A DNA stretch of 32,482 bases from Bartonella sp. 220B (GTDB lineage: Bacteria; Pseudomonadota; Alphaproteobacteria; Rhizobiales; Rhizobiaceae): NCBI RefSeq assembly GCF_026930205.1, contig NZ_JANHOI010000012.1, forward strand, positions 1-32,482. The letters run 5' to 3'. Below the pieces are notes generated by a model. The model was given only the letters and a program-made list of their open reading frames with translations, did no database searches and was not told the origin of the DNA. Shown here one piece after another: positions 16,417-26,500 of the stretch (position 1 is its first letter; every line of letters begins with the position of its first letter). Position numbers and translations under genes: made by a program.

Positions 16417-17059
16417 CTTTCTAACAATCTGTTTTGCTTCAGTAAAAAGTTCTTGTTTTTTTACTACAAATTCAAGAAGTTATGTTTTTTGTTTTACATG
16501 AGAGTACCTCATGGTTGTATCATTCTTTTCTAGGGGCAAATAAGTTTCTGAAATTTTTTTTGTGATAAAATACGCTATGGCGACAGGCTTTTAAGGAGTC
16601 CTTTCATGATGAAGAGTTCACAAGTGTGAATAGTGGCTAATATCCTGTCTGATCTTATTTATCCGCTATGATATTTATGTTTTTTCAATCTTGTTTTGAC
16701 GTTTTTACGGGTTTGAACAATCCTTTTCATGTGTATCTTTTGTTAGTTTTTTAATTTCACAATGATAGATAGTGAATTAATTAATTACACGTTATAGTTT
16801 TATTTTCTCTTTACACGAAATACAGAATGCGTTATACACGTGTAAATTGTGCTTAAAAGAATTATTCTCTTATAGGTAGTTTGTTGTGTTGTGCTTAGGC
16901 CTTCCATCACGTTTGTTGAGATAATTCATTGCACGGTTCCGATGAGCGGTAGATGCATTCTTTAGGTTCCACCTTTTTCATATTTTGAGGTGCTTACCGG
17001 AATGTTTTTATCAGAGCTTTTGTTTTCAATGAGAGGGGAAGAAAAGTTTCGAGGGAACT
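16417..17059. other. Long intergenic region upstream of autotransporter B
   Basis: No gene was found in this 640-bp AT-rich stretch. It contains a TTCACAAGTGTGAA palindrome (16617-16630), the shared AATTTCACA motif (16754-16762), the shared TTTACA element (16797-16828) and a purine-rich leader just before the start codon of B. Its length suggests regulation or a lost gene. Confidence 0.6.
16797..16828 (+). promoter_or_regulatory. Shared upstream element, promoter-like (gene B)
   Basis: This contains TTTACACGAAATACAGAAT, related to elements before genes C, D and E. TTTACA (16810-16815) with TTATAC 16 bases later makes a plausible promoter for B. An AATTTCACA motif lies 56 bp upstream. Confidence 0.5.
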
Positions 17060-20000
17060 ATGATTAAAGTTTTTAAAAATCGTGTGTATTTATATACTGT
17101 CACAACGGCTCTTCTTTCTTTGCTTCAACATGGGGTAGGCGTTGGGGCAAATGTTGGAGGATATCGTGCCAGCGATGTAGATATCATTGTCACTCCGCTC
17201 AATGAGTATATAAATGGGGGTGAAGTTCCAGTCAGGCGTGATGATATCACTGTGCCTCCTAGTAGCTCTCCCCCTAAGATACATGGTATAAGTGTTAGTG
17301 TGTTTCCTGAAAGAAAGGATGTTCCAATTAGTGATGGCTATAACAGACTTAGTGGTATTATGCAGCAGAGTCTTAGGGGGGAGAGTGGCGAAAACGGACG
17401 TAGAGAATATAATGCTGAGAAACTTACGTTATATGATGGATTATATTATATATGTGACGATTGTGGAAGCCGCCTAATTGATAGTCGGTCGTCTTATAAG
17501 ATCACACAGAGCAACCTTTCCCAATATCCTTCTAATGCTACTGCTATAACAGTAAAGGGGAAAGATACAATAGTCGTTGGGGAAAATATAACTGTTGGTA
17601 GTGAAGTTTCTGGTGAAACCTTTTTAGTGGGTGCGTATGTATTAGAGAACGGTAAGATTGTTTTGGAAGATCCGATTCTTAAAGACACAATTATAGCTCT
17701 TCGTGCGAGTAATGGAGTGATTGAGGTAAAAAATGGAAAGATTGAGGAAAGTTATGAGGGTGTTGAGGCAGCAGAGAATTCGTTTGTTCTTTTAGAAGAT
17801 ACAAAAATTAAGACCGATAATGGAATCGCAAGTCTTTTAAGTTATGAGAATTCAGAAGTTTGGATGGAGAGAGGATCAGTTGACTTTATAAACAGTCACG
17901 GAGTTTCTTCGACGTTAGGTGGGAAGATACATCTTGATGATGTTACGATCACTGGGAAAGATAGTGAAAACAAGAACCATGCAGTTTTACATACTGATCT
18001 AGGTGGTCCTATTAATTTTAAGGGTATTATTAAAGCGGTAAATGTCCATGGCATATTATCAGAAAACACTGTAGCTACTTCTAATTCAATTTTGTCATTT
18101 GAAGACTTATCGGATAATGTTGGGGCAACAGAGGTCAATCTTGAATCTTCTGATGTTAAGGTGAGTGGAAACAGAGCCTATGGTATATATTTTAAGGGAG
18201 AGAAATCATTGCAAGGGCTTGCTAACGAAGAAGCTTCAGAGGAGGAGAAGACTCCACGCAGATTGGAGGTTGTCAATTTGCAGAGAACGGTGTTTTCAGC
18301 TCAGGATCATGCAATTTACAGTACCAACAAAACTTTTGGTGTTGTTAGTTTAACGCAAAGTACCTTGAGTTCAGACAGTCTCCTCTTAAAAGCTGAGGAT
18401 GGGGCTTCTGTGGCAGTTTTAGCTGTTGCTTCTACTCTTGAGGGGGGGGCGTATGTTGATGAGGATTCTACTGCCAAATTTTATTTAGGCGATAGTTCGA
18501 CATGGATTTTACAATCAAAGCAAAAGAGAGAGCAGGATGACTCTGCTTTGAAAGATGTTTCGTCTGTTTCACTCGTAAATCTTATAAGTGGTAGTTCCAT
18601 TAAGTTTACACTATCAAAACCTAATGAGAATTATATTTATCAAACACTTCACATCGGAAAAGGAACAGGTGAGGTTTACAAGGCACAGGAGGGTGCGCAT
18701 ATTTATCTTAATACATATTTGAATTTTGGGGGCGCTCTTGGTAATCAACAGACCGATCGTGTTTTGATACATGGCGACGTTTCTGGAAAAACAACGGTGC
18801 ATGTGCGTGGTGTTTCAGGAAGTCCAGGAGCGTTCACGGGGAATGGTGGAAATGAACAAGGGATTTCCATTATTCAGGTTTCTGGAACAGCAGAGAAAGA
18901 TTCTTTTCTGTTGGAAGGTGGTTATGTAACAGCAGACTATTCTCCTTATCAGTATCAGCTTTATGCTTATGGTCCGCAATCTCCTTTAGGGAAAGCGAGT
19001 GTGGGGCAAAGATTGGTGAAAGGGAGTGGAGACTTTTGGGATTTTCGTCTCCAAAATAGATATGTTGAGCCTAAACCTGATCCAGCACCGGCCCCAAGTC
19101 CAGCGCCTACACCGAGCCCAACGCCTCCTCCAGAACCTGGGCCTAGACCAACACCTTCTCCAGAACCTCGTCCTAAGCCAGAAATTAAGGCTGTTGTTCC
19201 ACAAGTTCCAACTTATTTGCTTTTGCCCAATGCCTTGTTTCAAGTAGGTTTGATGAATATTAATAGTCAAAACAATCGCTTAGAAGCTTTGCGAATTGCT
19301 TCTGGAGGATTATTGAAAAATGATGAACAGCCTGCCTTTTTTGTGCGCGGCTATGGTGGGAGTTATCGTTATGCTTCAAATCTGTCTACGTTTGAATATG
19401 GTTATGGTGGTGAGCTTGATTATCATGCAGTAGAGGCGGGTGCTTTGCTGCAAACAATTGAGAATGCACATAGTAATGCATCTTTAGGGGTTATAGGGTC
19501 TTATGAAAGATTTTCTCTACAACCTTTAGATGTTGAACAAAGCCAAAAGAGTGCGTTTGATAAATGGTCCGTTATAGCGTATGGTGGTATACAGCATGAT
19601 GCAGGCTGTTATGTGGATACTCTTCTCTCCTATGGTTTGTTTAAAGGGGATGTTCTTACTCTTGCACGAGGGAAGACAGCAACATTAAAGGGAAAACCTC
19701 TCAGTGCTTCTGTGACTGCTGGTAAAATATTTATGATAGGGGATGAAGGCTTTGTTGTTGATCCGCAGGTTCAGGTTGTTTATCAACATCTCCACTTTGA
19801 TAAGACCCGTGATATTGATGACTTTGATATCGATATGGGAAAACTTGATCAATGGGTAGTGCGTGTTGGTGGGCAGTTAACCAAGACGCTTAGCGCAACC
19901 GATGAGGCAGGTGTTGTTTCCTTTTATAGTAAGCTTTACCTTTCGCATGGATTGGCAGATAAGAAATTTGTGCACTTTAAAGATGCTTTCCAGTTAGGAG

Positions 20001-20152
20001 CTTTTGGTTCTTCCCTAGAAGCGGGACTGGGCTTTAATGCCAAGTTATCTCAAAAATTTGCTCTTCATGGTGATGTGAGTTATCAACATAAACTGACCAA
20101 AGCTGGTTTTTCTGGAGCTAGTTTTTCTGGGGGAGTGCGTTATCAGTTCTAG
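17060..20152 (+). CDS. Autotransporter B with proline-rich linker
   Basis: A 1030-residue autotransporter. Signal peptide about 1-30 (KNRVYLYTVTTALLSLLQ). The passenger runs to about 668 and has beta-helix-like repeats from about 160 and the conserved end block (QTDRVLIHGDVSGKT at about 564-578, then SIIQVSG and FWDFRLQN). A proline-rich linker at about 670-708, with alternating Pro-Ala, Pro-Thr, Pro-Glu and Pro-Lys, leads to the AVVPQVPTYLLLPNALFQ motif and a barrel (about 755-1030) ending RYQF. The extended, stiff linker would hold the passenger away from the membrane. The N-terminal part (about 35-125) is unlike the other members and Pro/Ser-rich. A run of eight G in the codons for residues 461-463 is a possible slippage site. 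GAGGG precedes the ATG. Substrate or receptor is unknown. Confidence 0.93.
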   Translation: MIKVFKNRVYLYTVTTALLSLLQHGVGVGANVGGYRASDVDIIVTPLNEYINGGEVPVRRDDITVPPSSSPPKIHGISVSVFPERKDVPISDGYNRLSGIMQQSLRGESGENGRREYNAEKLTLYDGLYYICDDCGSRLIDSRSSYKITQSNLSQYPSNATAITVKGKDTIVVGENITVGSEVSGETFLVGAYVLENGKIVLEDPILKDTIIALRASNGVIEVKNGKIEESYEGVEAAENSFVLLEDTKIKTDNGIASLLSYENSEVWMERGSVDFINSHGVSSTLGGKIHLDDVTITGKDSENKNHAVLHTDLGGPINFKGIIKAVNVHGILSENTVATSNSILSFEDLSDNVGATEVNLESSDVKVSGNRAYGIYFKGEKSLQGLANEEASEEEKTPRRLEVVNLQRTVFSAQDHAIYSTNKTFGVVSLTQSTLSSDSLLLKAEDGASVAVLAVASTLEGGAYVDEDSTAKFYLGDSSTWILQSKQKREQDDSALKDVSSVSLVNLISGSSIKFTLSKPNENYIYQTLHIGKGTGEVYKAQEGAHIYLNTYLNFGGALGNQQTDRVLIHGDVSGKTTVHVRGVSGSPGAFTGNGGNEQGISIIQVSGTAEKDSFLLEGGYVTADYSPYQYQLYAYGPQSPLGKASVGQRLVKGSGDFWDFRLQNRYVEPKPDPAPAPSPAPTPSPTPPPEPGPRPTPSPEPRPKPEIKAVVPQVPTYLLLPNALFQVGLMNINSQNNRLEALRIASGGLLKNDEQPAFFVRGYGGSYRYASNLSTFEYGYGGELDYHAVEAGALLQTIENAHSNASLGVIGSYERFSLQPLDVEQSQKSAFDKWSVIAYGGIQHDAGCYVDTLLSYGLFKGDVLTLARGKTATLKGKPLSASVTAGKIFMIGDEGFVVDPQVQVVYQHLHFDKTRDIDDFDIDMGKLDQWVVRVGGQLTKTLSATDEAGVVSFYSKLYLSHGLADKKFVHFKDAFQLGAFGSSLEAGLGFNAKLSQKFALHGDVSYQHKLTKAGFSGASFSGGVRYQF
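18442..18449 (+). repeat. Run of eight G inside autotransporter B
   Basis: The homopolymer encodes part of LEGGAY in the passenger. Gain or loss of one G would truncate the protein before the barrel. In this sequence the frame is open. Array relatives keep the same Gly-Gly motif with mixed codons, so the run is not forced by the protein. Confidence 0.8.
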
Positions 20153-20182
20153 GATAAGTACAATACGTATCTTTATAAAAAA

Positions 20183-20206
20183 AGCAGCACACTGTGCTGC
20201 TTTTTT
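20183..20206 (+). terminator. Intrinsic terminator of autotransporter B
   Basis: AGCAGCAC and GTGCTGCT form an 8-bp stem around ACT, followed by six T. It is near-identical in plan and flank to the terminator after gene A. Confidence 0.9.
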
Positions 20207-20341
20207 CTTTTGTTTTATTTTCTGATATTTTTGGTAAGTTTTTTCCAAAATGAGATATTTCTTATATTTTAAATTGTATTTTTAGTTTAATTTTTAAATT
20301 TTTCTTGAAGATATGAGGACAAATTTATTCCTAATGGTGCT

Positions 20342-20389
20342 CAAATTTTCTCTTTTACGGCGATTTACCTTACTTATAGAGAAAATTTG
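20342..20389. repeat. Perfect 12-bp inverted repeat with 24-base loop
   Basis: CAAATTTTCTCT (20342-20353) is the exact reverse complement of AGAGAAAATTTG (20378-20389). It lies between the terminator of B and the promoter element of C. It could be a regulator site or a structured RNA; no T run follows. Confidence 0.6.
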
Positions 20390-20504
20390 TAAAGGCCATT
20401 TTTGCTTCAATTTTTTAACGAATTTCACATCACATCGTTTTTTAGTTGTCTTTTCGTAATTTTTTATAAAAACGACAAGATTTAGTTTGTGACGCCTTGT
20501 TGAT

Positions 20505-20537
20505 TTTTTGATTTATTATTTACATAAAACACAAAAT
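20505..20537 (+). promoter_or_regulatory. Shared upstream element, promoter-like (gene C)
   Basis: A T-rich tract leads to TTTACATAAAACACAAAAT (20519-20537), the same element seen before B, D and E. It ends about 105 bp before the gene C start. Confidence 0.5.
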
Positions 20538-20642
20538 ATACTATTTTCGAACAAAATATGTGAACAAAATGTATTTATATAGAGGCAATTCGCATAATAT
20601 ACCCTTTTTATAAAGCCATTGAAAAGAAATTACGGTAAAATT

Positions 20643-23192
20643 ATGATTAAACTCTTTAAGAATCATCTGTCTTTATATGCTGCCACAACAGCGGTCCTTT
20701 TTTTTGTACCCAATGTAAGTGCTAAGGTACAAAGTAATACCAATGAGACGAAAGCTCGTACTGTTGTTGATACTCAGGTACAAAAAAGCAGTAGTCCATT
20801 TACATGTGATGAAAATGCTTCATCTTATCGGTGTAATGATGGTAAGTGGCGTAAAATTTCCAATAAAAATTATAAGAAATCTGATCAAAATGCAGATGAA
20901 ACTATCGCGGTGGAAGCATCTAAAAAAGGTACTTCTATTCATGGTGAGAATATAACTATTAGCAGTGCTCCAAGTACTGATGGTTCGAGAAAGAACTTTT
21001 GGAAGTACAGTGTAGTGGCAAGTGATTCGGGGAATGTTCAGATAAAACAAGGAGCGATTGATTTTACAAATGGTGTTGCAGTTAAAACAGTGAGAGGTGG
21101 AACTGTTTTTTTGAGCGACGTTTCTATTACAGGGCAGGGTGATCAGTCGACGGATAGTGAAAATTCAGCTTTTTATATGTTTCATGCTGATGCATATATA
21201 GACTTTAGTAAAAGTAAAGTTGATGTGACTAATGCCCATGGTATTTTATCACGGGGGATAGATCATATGATCTATTTGAAGAACTCCTCTATTGCAGTGA
21301 GGGGGAGTGATATATTTCATGGTATATACTTTTCGTTTGATCAAGACGCTATACCCGCTGACAGGAGGCGTTTGGGGATGAATGGTGTTGAGTTAACGGG
21401 AACTTCTTTTATAGTTCCAAACAGTGTAGCTGTTTATAGCACCAAATGGAATAGTTTCGTTAGAGCCTCAAAAGGATCAATACTTTCTGGTGATGTATTG
21501 GTGAAAGCTGATCGTAATTCGCATATATCATTGTCAACTGATGCCTCTACACTTAAAGGAGGAGCTCGAATTGTAGATGGAAATTCTATTATTACAGTGA
21601 AATTAACGGATAATTCAACGTGGATTTTATCGCAACCTCAATATGAAAAATTACAGAGTTCGGACTCTGTGGGTGTTTCATCAATTTCATTAATACATCT
21701 TAGTGATAGTTCTGTCACTTTTGAACAACCAAAAGGTCATACAGTTAATGATTATCAAACACTTCGCATTGGAAAAGGATTAGGTGTTGTTTATAAAGCG
21801 CAAGGTGATGCACATCTGTACCTCAATACATACTTAAATAAGGGAGGAGCTCTTCAAGGTCAAAAGACAGATCGTGTTTTAATCTATGGTGATATTGAGG
21901 GGAAAACAACAGTGCATGTGCAAAGCGTTTCCGGAAGCCCAGGAGGAAGCACGGGGAGAGGTGGAAATGACCAGGGGATCTCACTTATTCAAGTTTCTGG
22001 AAAGGCAGAAAAAGATTCTTTTCGGCTAAATAATGATTATGTTGCACTGGATGGTTTGCCTTATCAGTATAGGCTTTATGCTTATGGTCCGGAATCTCCT
22101 TTGGGGAAAGCGAATCCTACTCAAAGATTAGTTGAGGGTGAAGGAGAGTTTTGGGACTTTCGCCTCGAGAATAGGTATGTTGGTTTTGTGTCTAAGCCTA
22201 TTTCGGAAACTCGTCCTTTTCATTATAAGGCTGTTGTTCCACAAGTTCCAACTTATCTACTTTTACCAAATAGCGTATTCCATGCCGGTTTGATGGATAT
22301 TAGTAATCAAAGCAAGTATTTAGAGGGACTGCGGACGTCTTCCAGTGGAATGGTAGAATCCCATGAAAAGCCTGCTTCATTTTTGCGTGGTTATGGTGGG
22401 AGTTACCATTATGCTTCAGATCTGTCTGCGCTTGAATATGGCTATGGTGGTGATCTCACCTATAACGCTGTAGAAGCAGGTGTTTTATTGCACACAATCG
22501 AAAATGCTGATAGTGCCGTATCCTTTGGGGTTATGGGAACTTATGGAAAGCTTTCTCTACAACCTTTGGATGTTGAACAAAGTCAAAAGAGTGCGTTTGA
22601 TAAATGGACGGCTACAGCATATGGAAGCATGCAGCATGATGCGGGCTTCTATGTAGATGGTCTTCTCTCTTATGGTGTGTTCAAAGGTGATGTTCTCACC
22701 CTTGCACGTGGTAAGACGGCAACATTAAAAGCAAATCCTTTCAGTGTTTCTTTGACTGGTGGTAAAGCATTTGCAACGGGATATGAAGGTTTTGTTGTTG
22801 ATCCGCAGGTTCAGGTTGTTTATCAACATCTCCACTTTGATAAGGCGCATGATGTTGACGACTTTGATATTGAGATGGGAAAACTAGGGAAATGGGTAGC
22901 ACGTGTTGGTGGGCGTTTGACCAAGATGTTTTCTGCATCTGAAAAGGAACGTGACATTTCTATGTACGGAAAACTTTATTTTACCCATGCTTTTGAAGAA
23001 AAACAAACTGTGCATTTCAAAGATGCTTTCCAGTTAGGAGCTTTTGGCTCTTCTCTCGAAGCTGGGTTAGGCTTTAATGCCCAATTGTCTCAAAAATTTG
23101 CGCTTCACGCTGATCTGAGTTATCAGCATCAGCTTAATAAGGCTGGTTTTTCCGGAATTAGTTTTTCTGGTGGATTGCGCTACCATTTTTAG
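20643..23192 (+). CDS. Autotransporter C
   Basis: A 849-residue autotransporter. I use the ATG at 20643 because it gives MIKLFKNHLSLYAATTAV, matching the MIKxFKN starts of its paralogues. The upstream TTG at 20619 only adds eight residues. Signal about 1-27 (cut after VSA). The passenger, about 28-512, begins with C54-x8-C63 followed by NDGK, then beta-helix-like repeats and the conserved end block (KTDRVLIYGDIEGKT, SLIQVSG, FWDFRLEN). Unlike its neighbours it has almost no linker: about 20 residues join the passenger to VVPQVPTYLLLPN. The barrel (about 575-849) ends in RYHF. A 357-bp part of the barrel is almost identical to that of gene A. The passenger role is unknown; adhesion or host interaction is the usual role in this family. 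Confidence 0.93.
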   Translation: MIKLFKNHLSLYAATTAVLFFVPNVSAKVQSNTNETKARTVVDTQVQKSSSPFTCDENASSYRCNDGKWRKISNKNYKKSDQNADETIAVEASKKGTSIHGENITISSAPSTDGSRKNFWKYSVVASDSGNVQIKQGAIDFTNGVAVKTVRGGTVFLSDVSITGQGDQSTDSENSAFYMFHADAYIDFSKSKVDVTNAHGILSRGIDHMIYLKNSSIAVRGSDIFHGIYFSFDQDAIPADRRRLGMNGVELTGTSFIVPNSVAVYSTKWNSFVRASKGSILSGDVLVKADRNSHISLSTDASTLKGGARIVDGNSIITVKLTDNSTWILSQPQYEKLQSSDSVGVSSISLIHLSDSSVTFEQPKGHTVNDYQTLRIGKGLGVVYKAQGDAHLYLNTYLNKGGALQGQKTDRVLIYGDIEGKTTVHVQSVSGSPGGSTGRGGNDQGISLIQVSGKAEKDSFRLNNDYVALDGLPYQYRLYAYGPESPLGKANPTQRLVEGEGEFWDFRLENRYVGFVSKPISETRPFHYKAVVPQVPTYLLLPNSVFHAGLMDISNQSKYLEGLRTSSSGMVESHEKPASFLRGYGGSYHYASDLSALEYGYGGDLTYNAVEAGVLLHTIENADSAVSFGVMGTYGKLSLQPLDVEQSQKSAFDKWTATAYGSMQHDAGFYVDGLLSYGVFKGDVLTLARGKTATLKANPFSVSLTGGKAFATGYEGFVVDPQVQVVYQHLHFDKAHDVDDFDIEMGKLGKWVARVGGRLTKMFSASEKERDISMYGKLYFTHAFEEKQTVHFKDAFQLGAFGSSLEAGLGFNAQLSQKFALHADLSYQHQLNKAGFSGISFSGGLRYHF
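22488..22844 (+). repeat. Barrel tract nearly identical to 15660-16016 (copy in C)
   Basis: This is the partner of the tract in gene A, with three differences in 357 bases. The corresponding parts of B, D and E are clearly more different, apart from short blocks such as the GATCCGCAGGTTCAGGTTGT region in B. Confidence 0.85.
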
Positions 23193-23220
23193 TTTGATTG
23201 TCTTTTGATCATTTCTTTAA

Positions 23221-23253
23221 AGACCTACAAGCTATGCTTGTAGGTCTTTTTTT
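23221..23253 (+). terminator. Intrinsic terminator of autotransporter C
   Basis: AGACCTACAAG and CTTGTAGGTCT form a perfect 11-bp stem around CTATG, ending in seven T. It differs in sequence from the terminators of A and B. Confidence 0.92.
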
Positions 23254-23570
23254 GTCGGTTGTTTTGCTAGTAATTTTAAAAATCACTTCTGGATAGGTCT
23301 TAAAAATACTAAAGTGCTTTTTTGCTTTTTATGGTGGTTTTTTCTAACGTGCACATTGATAAGCTGTTTTTAAATAAGGGGTTTTGGCAGTTCTTATATC
23401 GTTGTCTATATTTTTACATGTTTTTTTGAATTTCACAATTTTAGGTTGTAATATTTTTTATTTTTGCTCTACATAGAATACATAATGTTTTTATTTACTG
23501 CACGCAATAATGGCAATGAAGCAGAACACGGTTTTTTCAGAGGAAGGGGAAGAAAGTTTGTAGTAGAAAT
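23254..23570. other. Intergenic region upstream of autotransporter D
   Basis: No gene. It contains AATTTCACA at 23429-23437, the shared element at 23455-23486 and a purine-rich leader (AAGGGGAAGAAAGTTT) before the ATG of D. Confidence 0.6.
23455..23486 (+). promoter_or_regulatory. Shared upstream element, promoter-like (gene D)
   Basis: TCTACATAGAATACATAAT (23468-23486) after a T-rich tract matches the element of B, C and E. It ends 84 bp before the start of D. Confidence 0.45.
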
Positions 23571-26500
23571 ATGATTAAAAAAATTAAAAATCACCTCTCT
23601 TTATGTGGTTTTACGGCGATTATTCTTTTCTTTGTACAGAATGCTGATGCTGCTGATCAATTTTTTGAGAAGAAGCAATTTTCATGTAGTCAAAGCGCTT
23701 CATTTTATCGATGTAACGATGCTAAAGAACATGAAATTTCCAACAAAATTTATACACTCACGGGTCAAAGCTTTGAGCCAGCTATAGAGGCTTTGGGGGA
23801 GGGGACAGTCATTGAAGCAGACGCTATAATTATTAACGGCATTGCAAATGCAAACAATCATTCAGGAAAAAGATTTTGGACAACAGGTGTAAAAACCTCG
23901 ATGGAGGGAGGTGTTACTCTATTCAATTCCATCTTAAATAATGTGTCAATAGGTGTAGATGTTGATGAGGGAGGAGCTTTTGAGATGCAAAATGGGGTGA
24001 TTAATGCAACGCGAATGGGGGGCAGCGTAGTTGGTAAAGATTCTTTTATTTTTTTAAATCATGCAGAAATTAGGACAAGTGCTGGTGCGGTAAGTCTTTT
24101 TAGCCAAGACAGTGCAAAAATTGAGATGAAAGCAGGAAAGATTGATTTTACAAACGGTATTGGGGTTCAAACAGCAGGAGGTGGCAAGGTTATTTTAGAT
24201 GGTGTTTCTATTACTGAAAGGGGAAGGTACATGAGGAATATAGGCAGGCATAGTGAAAATTCTGCTTTTCAGATGCTTCAAGGTGCGGGGTCTATTACTG
24301 TTCAAAGAGGAAGAGTTAATGTTACCAATGCTCATGGTCTTTCATTACAGGGAAATGATAATAATACTGCCCATATTGAAAACTCTACTATTATGATAAG
24401 AAATAAGTCATTTAATGGTATACGTTTTCTTTGGGAAGTAGCATTTGATGAAGACAAAGAAACAGTTTTATCTGGACGGGGAGCGGTCTATTTGTCTAGG
24501 ACGTTTTTTATGACTCCCGAAAGTACGGCTATTTATAGTCGACAATTCGAGAGTTTTCTTAAACTCTCACAAGGTTCAACAGTTTTGGGAGATCTATTGT
24601 TGAAGGCTGAGGGAAATTCTACTGTAAAGGTTATAGCTGATGCTTCTACGCTTATAGGGGGAACACATGTTGATGAAAATTCTACGGCTACCCTAGAATT
24701 AAAAAATAATTCAAAATGGACTTTATCGCAACCAAAATATGAAAAATTGCAAAACTCTGCCTTTTCTGGTTCTCAATTGGGTCATTATTCATCTCTTTCA
24801 TCCCTAAATCTTGTTGATAGTTCTCTTTTTTTTAAAGAACTAAAAACAGGTGATATTTACAAAACACTTCTCGTTGGAAAAGGGGGAGGCAAGGCTTATC
24901 ATGTGCAAGGTAATGTGCATCTTTATCTTAATACATATTTGGATAAAGGGGGGGATCTTCAAAAGCAAAAGACAGATCGACTTTTGATTCATGGTGATGT
25001 TGAGGGAACAACGATAGTACATGTGCAAGATGCTTTTGGGAGTCGAGGGGATTATACGGGGGAGCGCGGAAATAACAAAGGAATTTCCATTATTCAAGTT
25101 TATGGAACAGCAAATAAAGACTCTTTTCAGCTAAATGGTGATTATGTTACGCCGGAAGGTTCACCTTATAAGTATCGTCTCTATGCTTATGGACCCAGTT
25201 CTTCTTTAGGGCAAGCGGATTTATCTCAAAGAGTGCTTAAGGGGGAAGGAGAATTTTGGGATTTCCGCCTCGAAAGTGAAGTGATACAATCTCCTTCTTC
25301 TGATTACTCGGATTTGTTTTTTATTTCTTATTTTCCTGTGTCGCGTTATAATACTTCTTCTTCTTTTTCAGGGCAGCTTCCTAGTTTTGTTAGAGATGAG
25401 GCTGCTTGCGTTGAAATGGGGAAAAGTTCTGAATGCCTAAGCTCTTCTTCTCTTGTTACATCCGTTGGAACCACTGTCGATGAGGCGAGGATTTTAACTC
25501 GCCGGTCTGCTTCTCGCCCTATTTCTGCTGAATCTGGTGCTACTTTTCCTACATTCGTGAGATCTGTTGATACTGATGCTTTGATGAAAAATCCTTCTGC
25601 TCTTGCGTTTTTTCCTATTACGCTTGAGGAGAAGGCCGGTGTATCTGAGCGAGGTCGTGTTTCCGTTATATCTAAGGCTGTTTTTGCTTCTGAGCTTTCT
25701 CCTCGTTTTCAGAAAAAAGTAAGGGCTGTTGTCCCACAAGTTGCAACATATCTCCTTTTGCCAAATAGCTTATTTCATGCTGGTTTGATGGATATGAGTC
25801 ATCTAAATAAGCAGTTGGAAATACTGCGAACAGTTTCTCTTCCATCGTTGAAAGTCGATAAAAATTCTGCTTTGTTTCTACAGAGTTATGGCAGTAATTA
25901 TCGTTATGTTTCAGATCTGTCTACGCTTGAATATGGCTTTGGAGGCGAGATTGCGTATAATGCTATAGAAGCTGGAACTTTGCTGAAAAATATCGAAACG
26001 ACAGACAGTACTATATCTTTTGGGGTTATGGGAACTTATGGAAAAGTTTCTTTGCATCCTCGAGATATTAAGCAAAGCCAAGAAAGCACATTTGATAAAT
26101 GGACTGTTACAACCTATGGCAGCATGCAGCATGACATAGGTTTTTATATGAATGGACTGTTATCTTATGGTCTCTTTAATGGGAATGTCTTCACTCTTGC
26201 ACGAGGCAAGACAACAACATTAAAAGGTAAATCACTGAGTGGTTTCTTAACTGCTGGCAAAGCATTTATGATGGAGGGTAAAAGTTTTATTTTTGATCCA
26301 CAGGTTCAGGTTATTTATCAAAATCTCCAGTTTTATAAGGCACATGATATTGATAACTTTAACATAGAGATGGGTAAACTTGATCAATGGGTGGTACGTG
26401 TTGGTGGACGTTTGACTAAAACATTTGCTTTGGCTGAAAAAGCACATTTCGTTTCTTTCTATGGCAAACTTTATTTTGTTCGTGATTTTAGTGATAAACA

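Larger units (their letters stand above)
20207..20642. other. Intergenic region upstream of autotransporter C
   Basis: No gene is seen in this AT-rich stretch. It holds a perfect 12-bp inverted repeat (20342-20389), AATTTCACA at 20421-20429 and the shared TTTACA element at 20505-20537. A TTG at 20619 is in frame with gene C but unlikely to be its start. Confidence 0.6.

Noticed and set aside
20619..20642. TTG start adding eight residues to autotransporter C
   Set aside because: The paralogues begin at the MIKxFKN position, which corresponds to the ATG at 20643; the extra residues do not resemble any relative.
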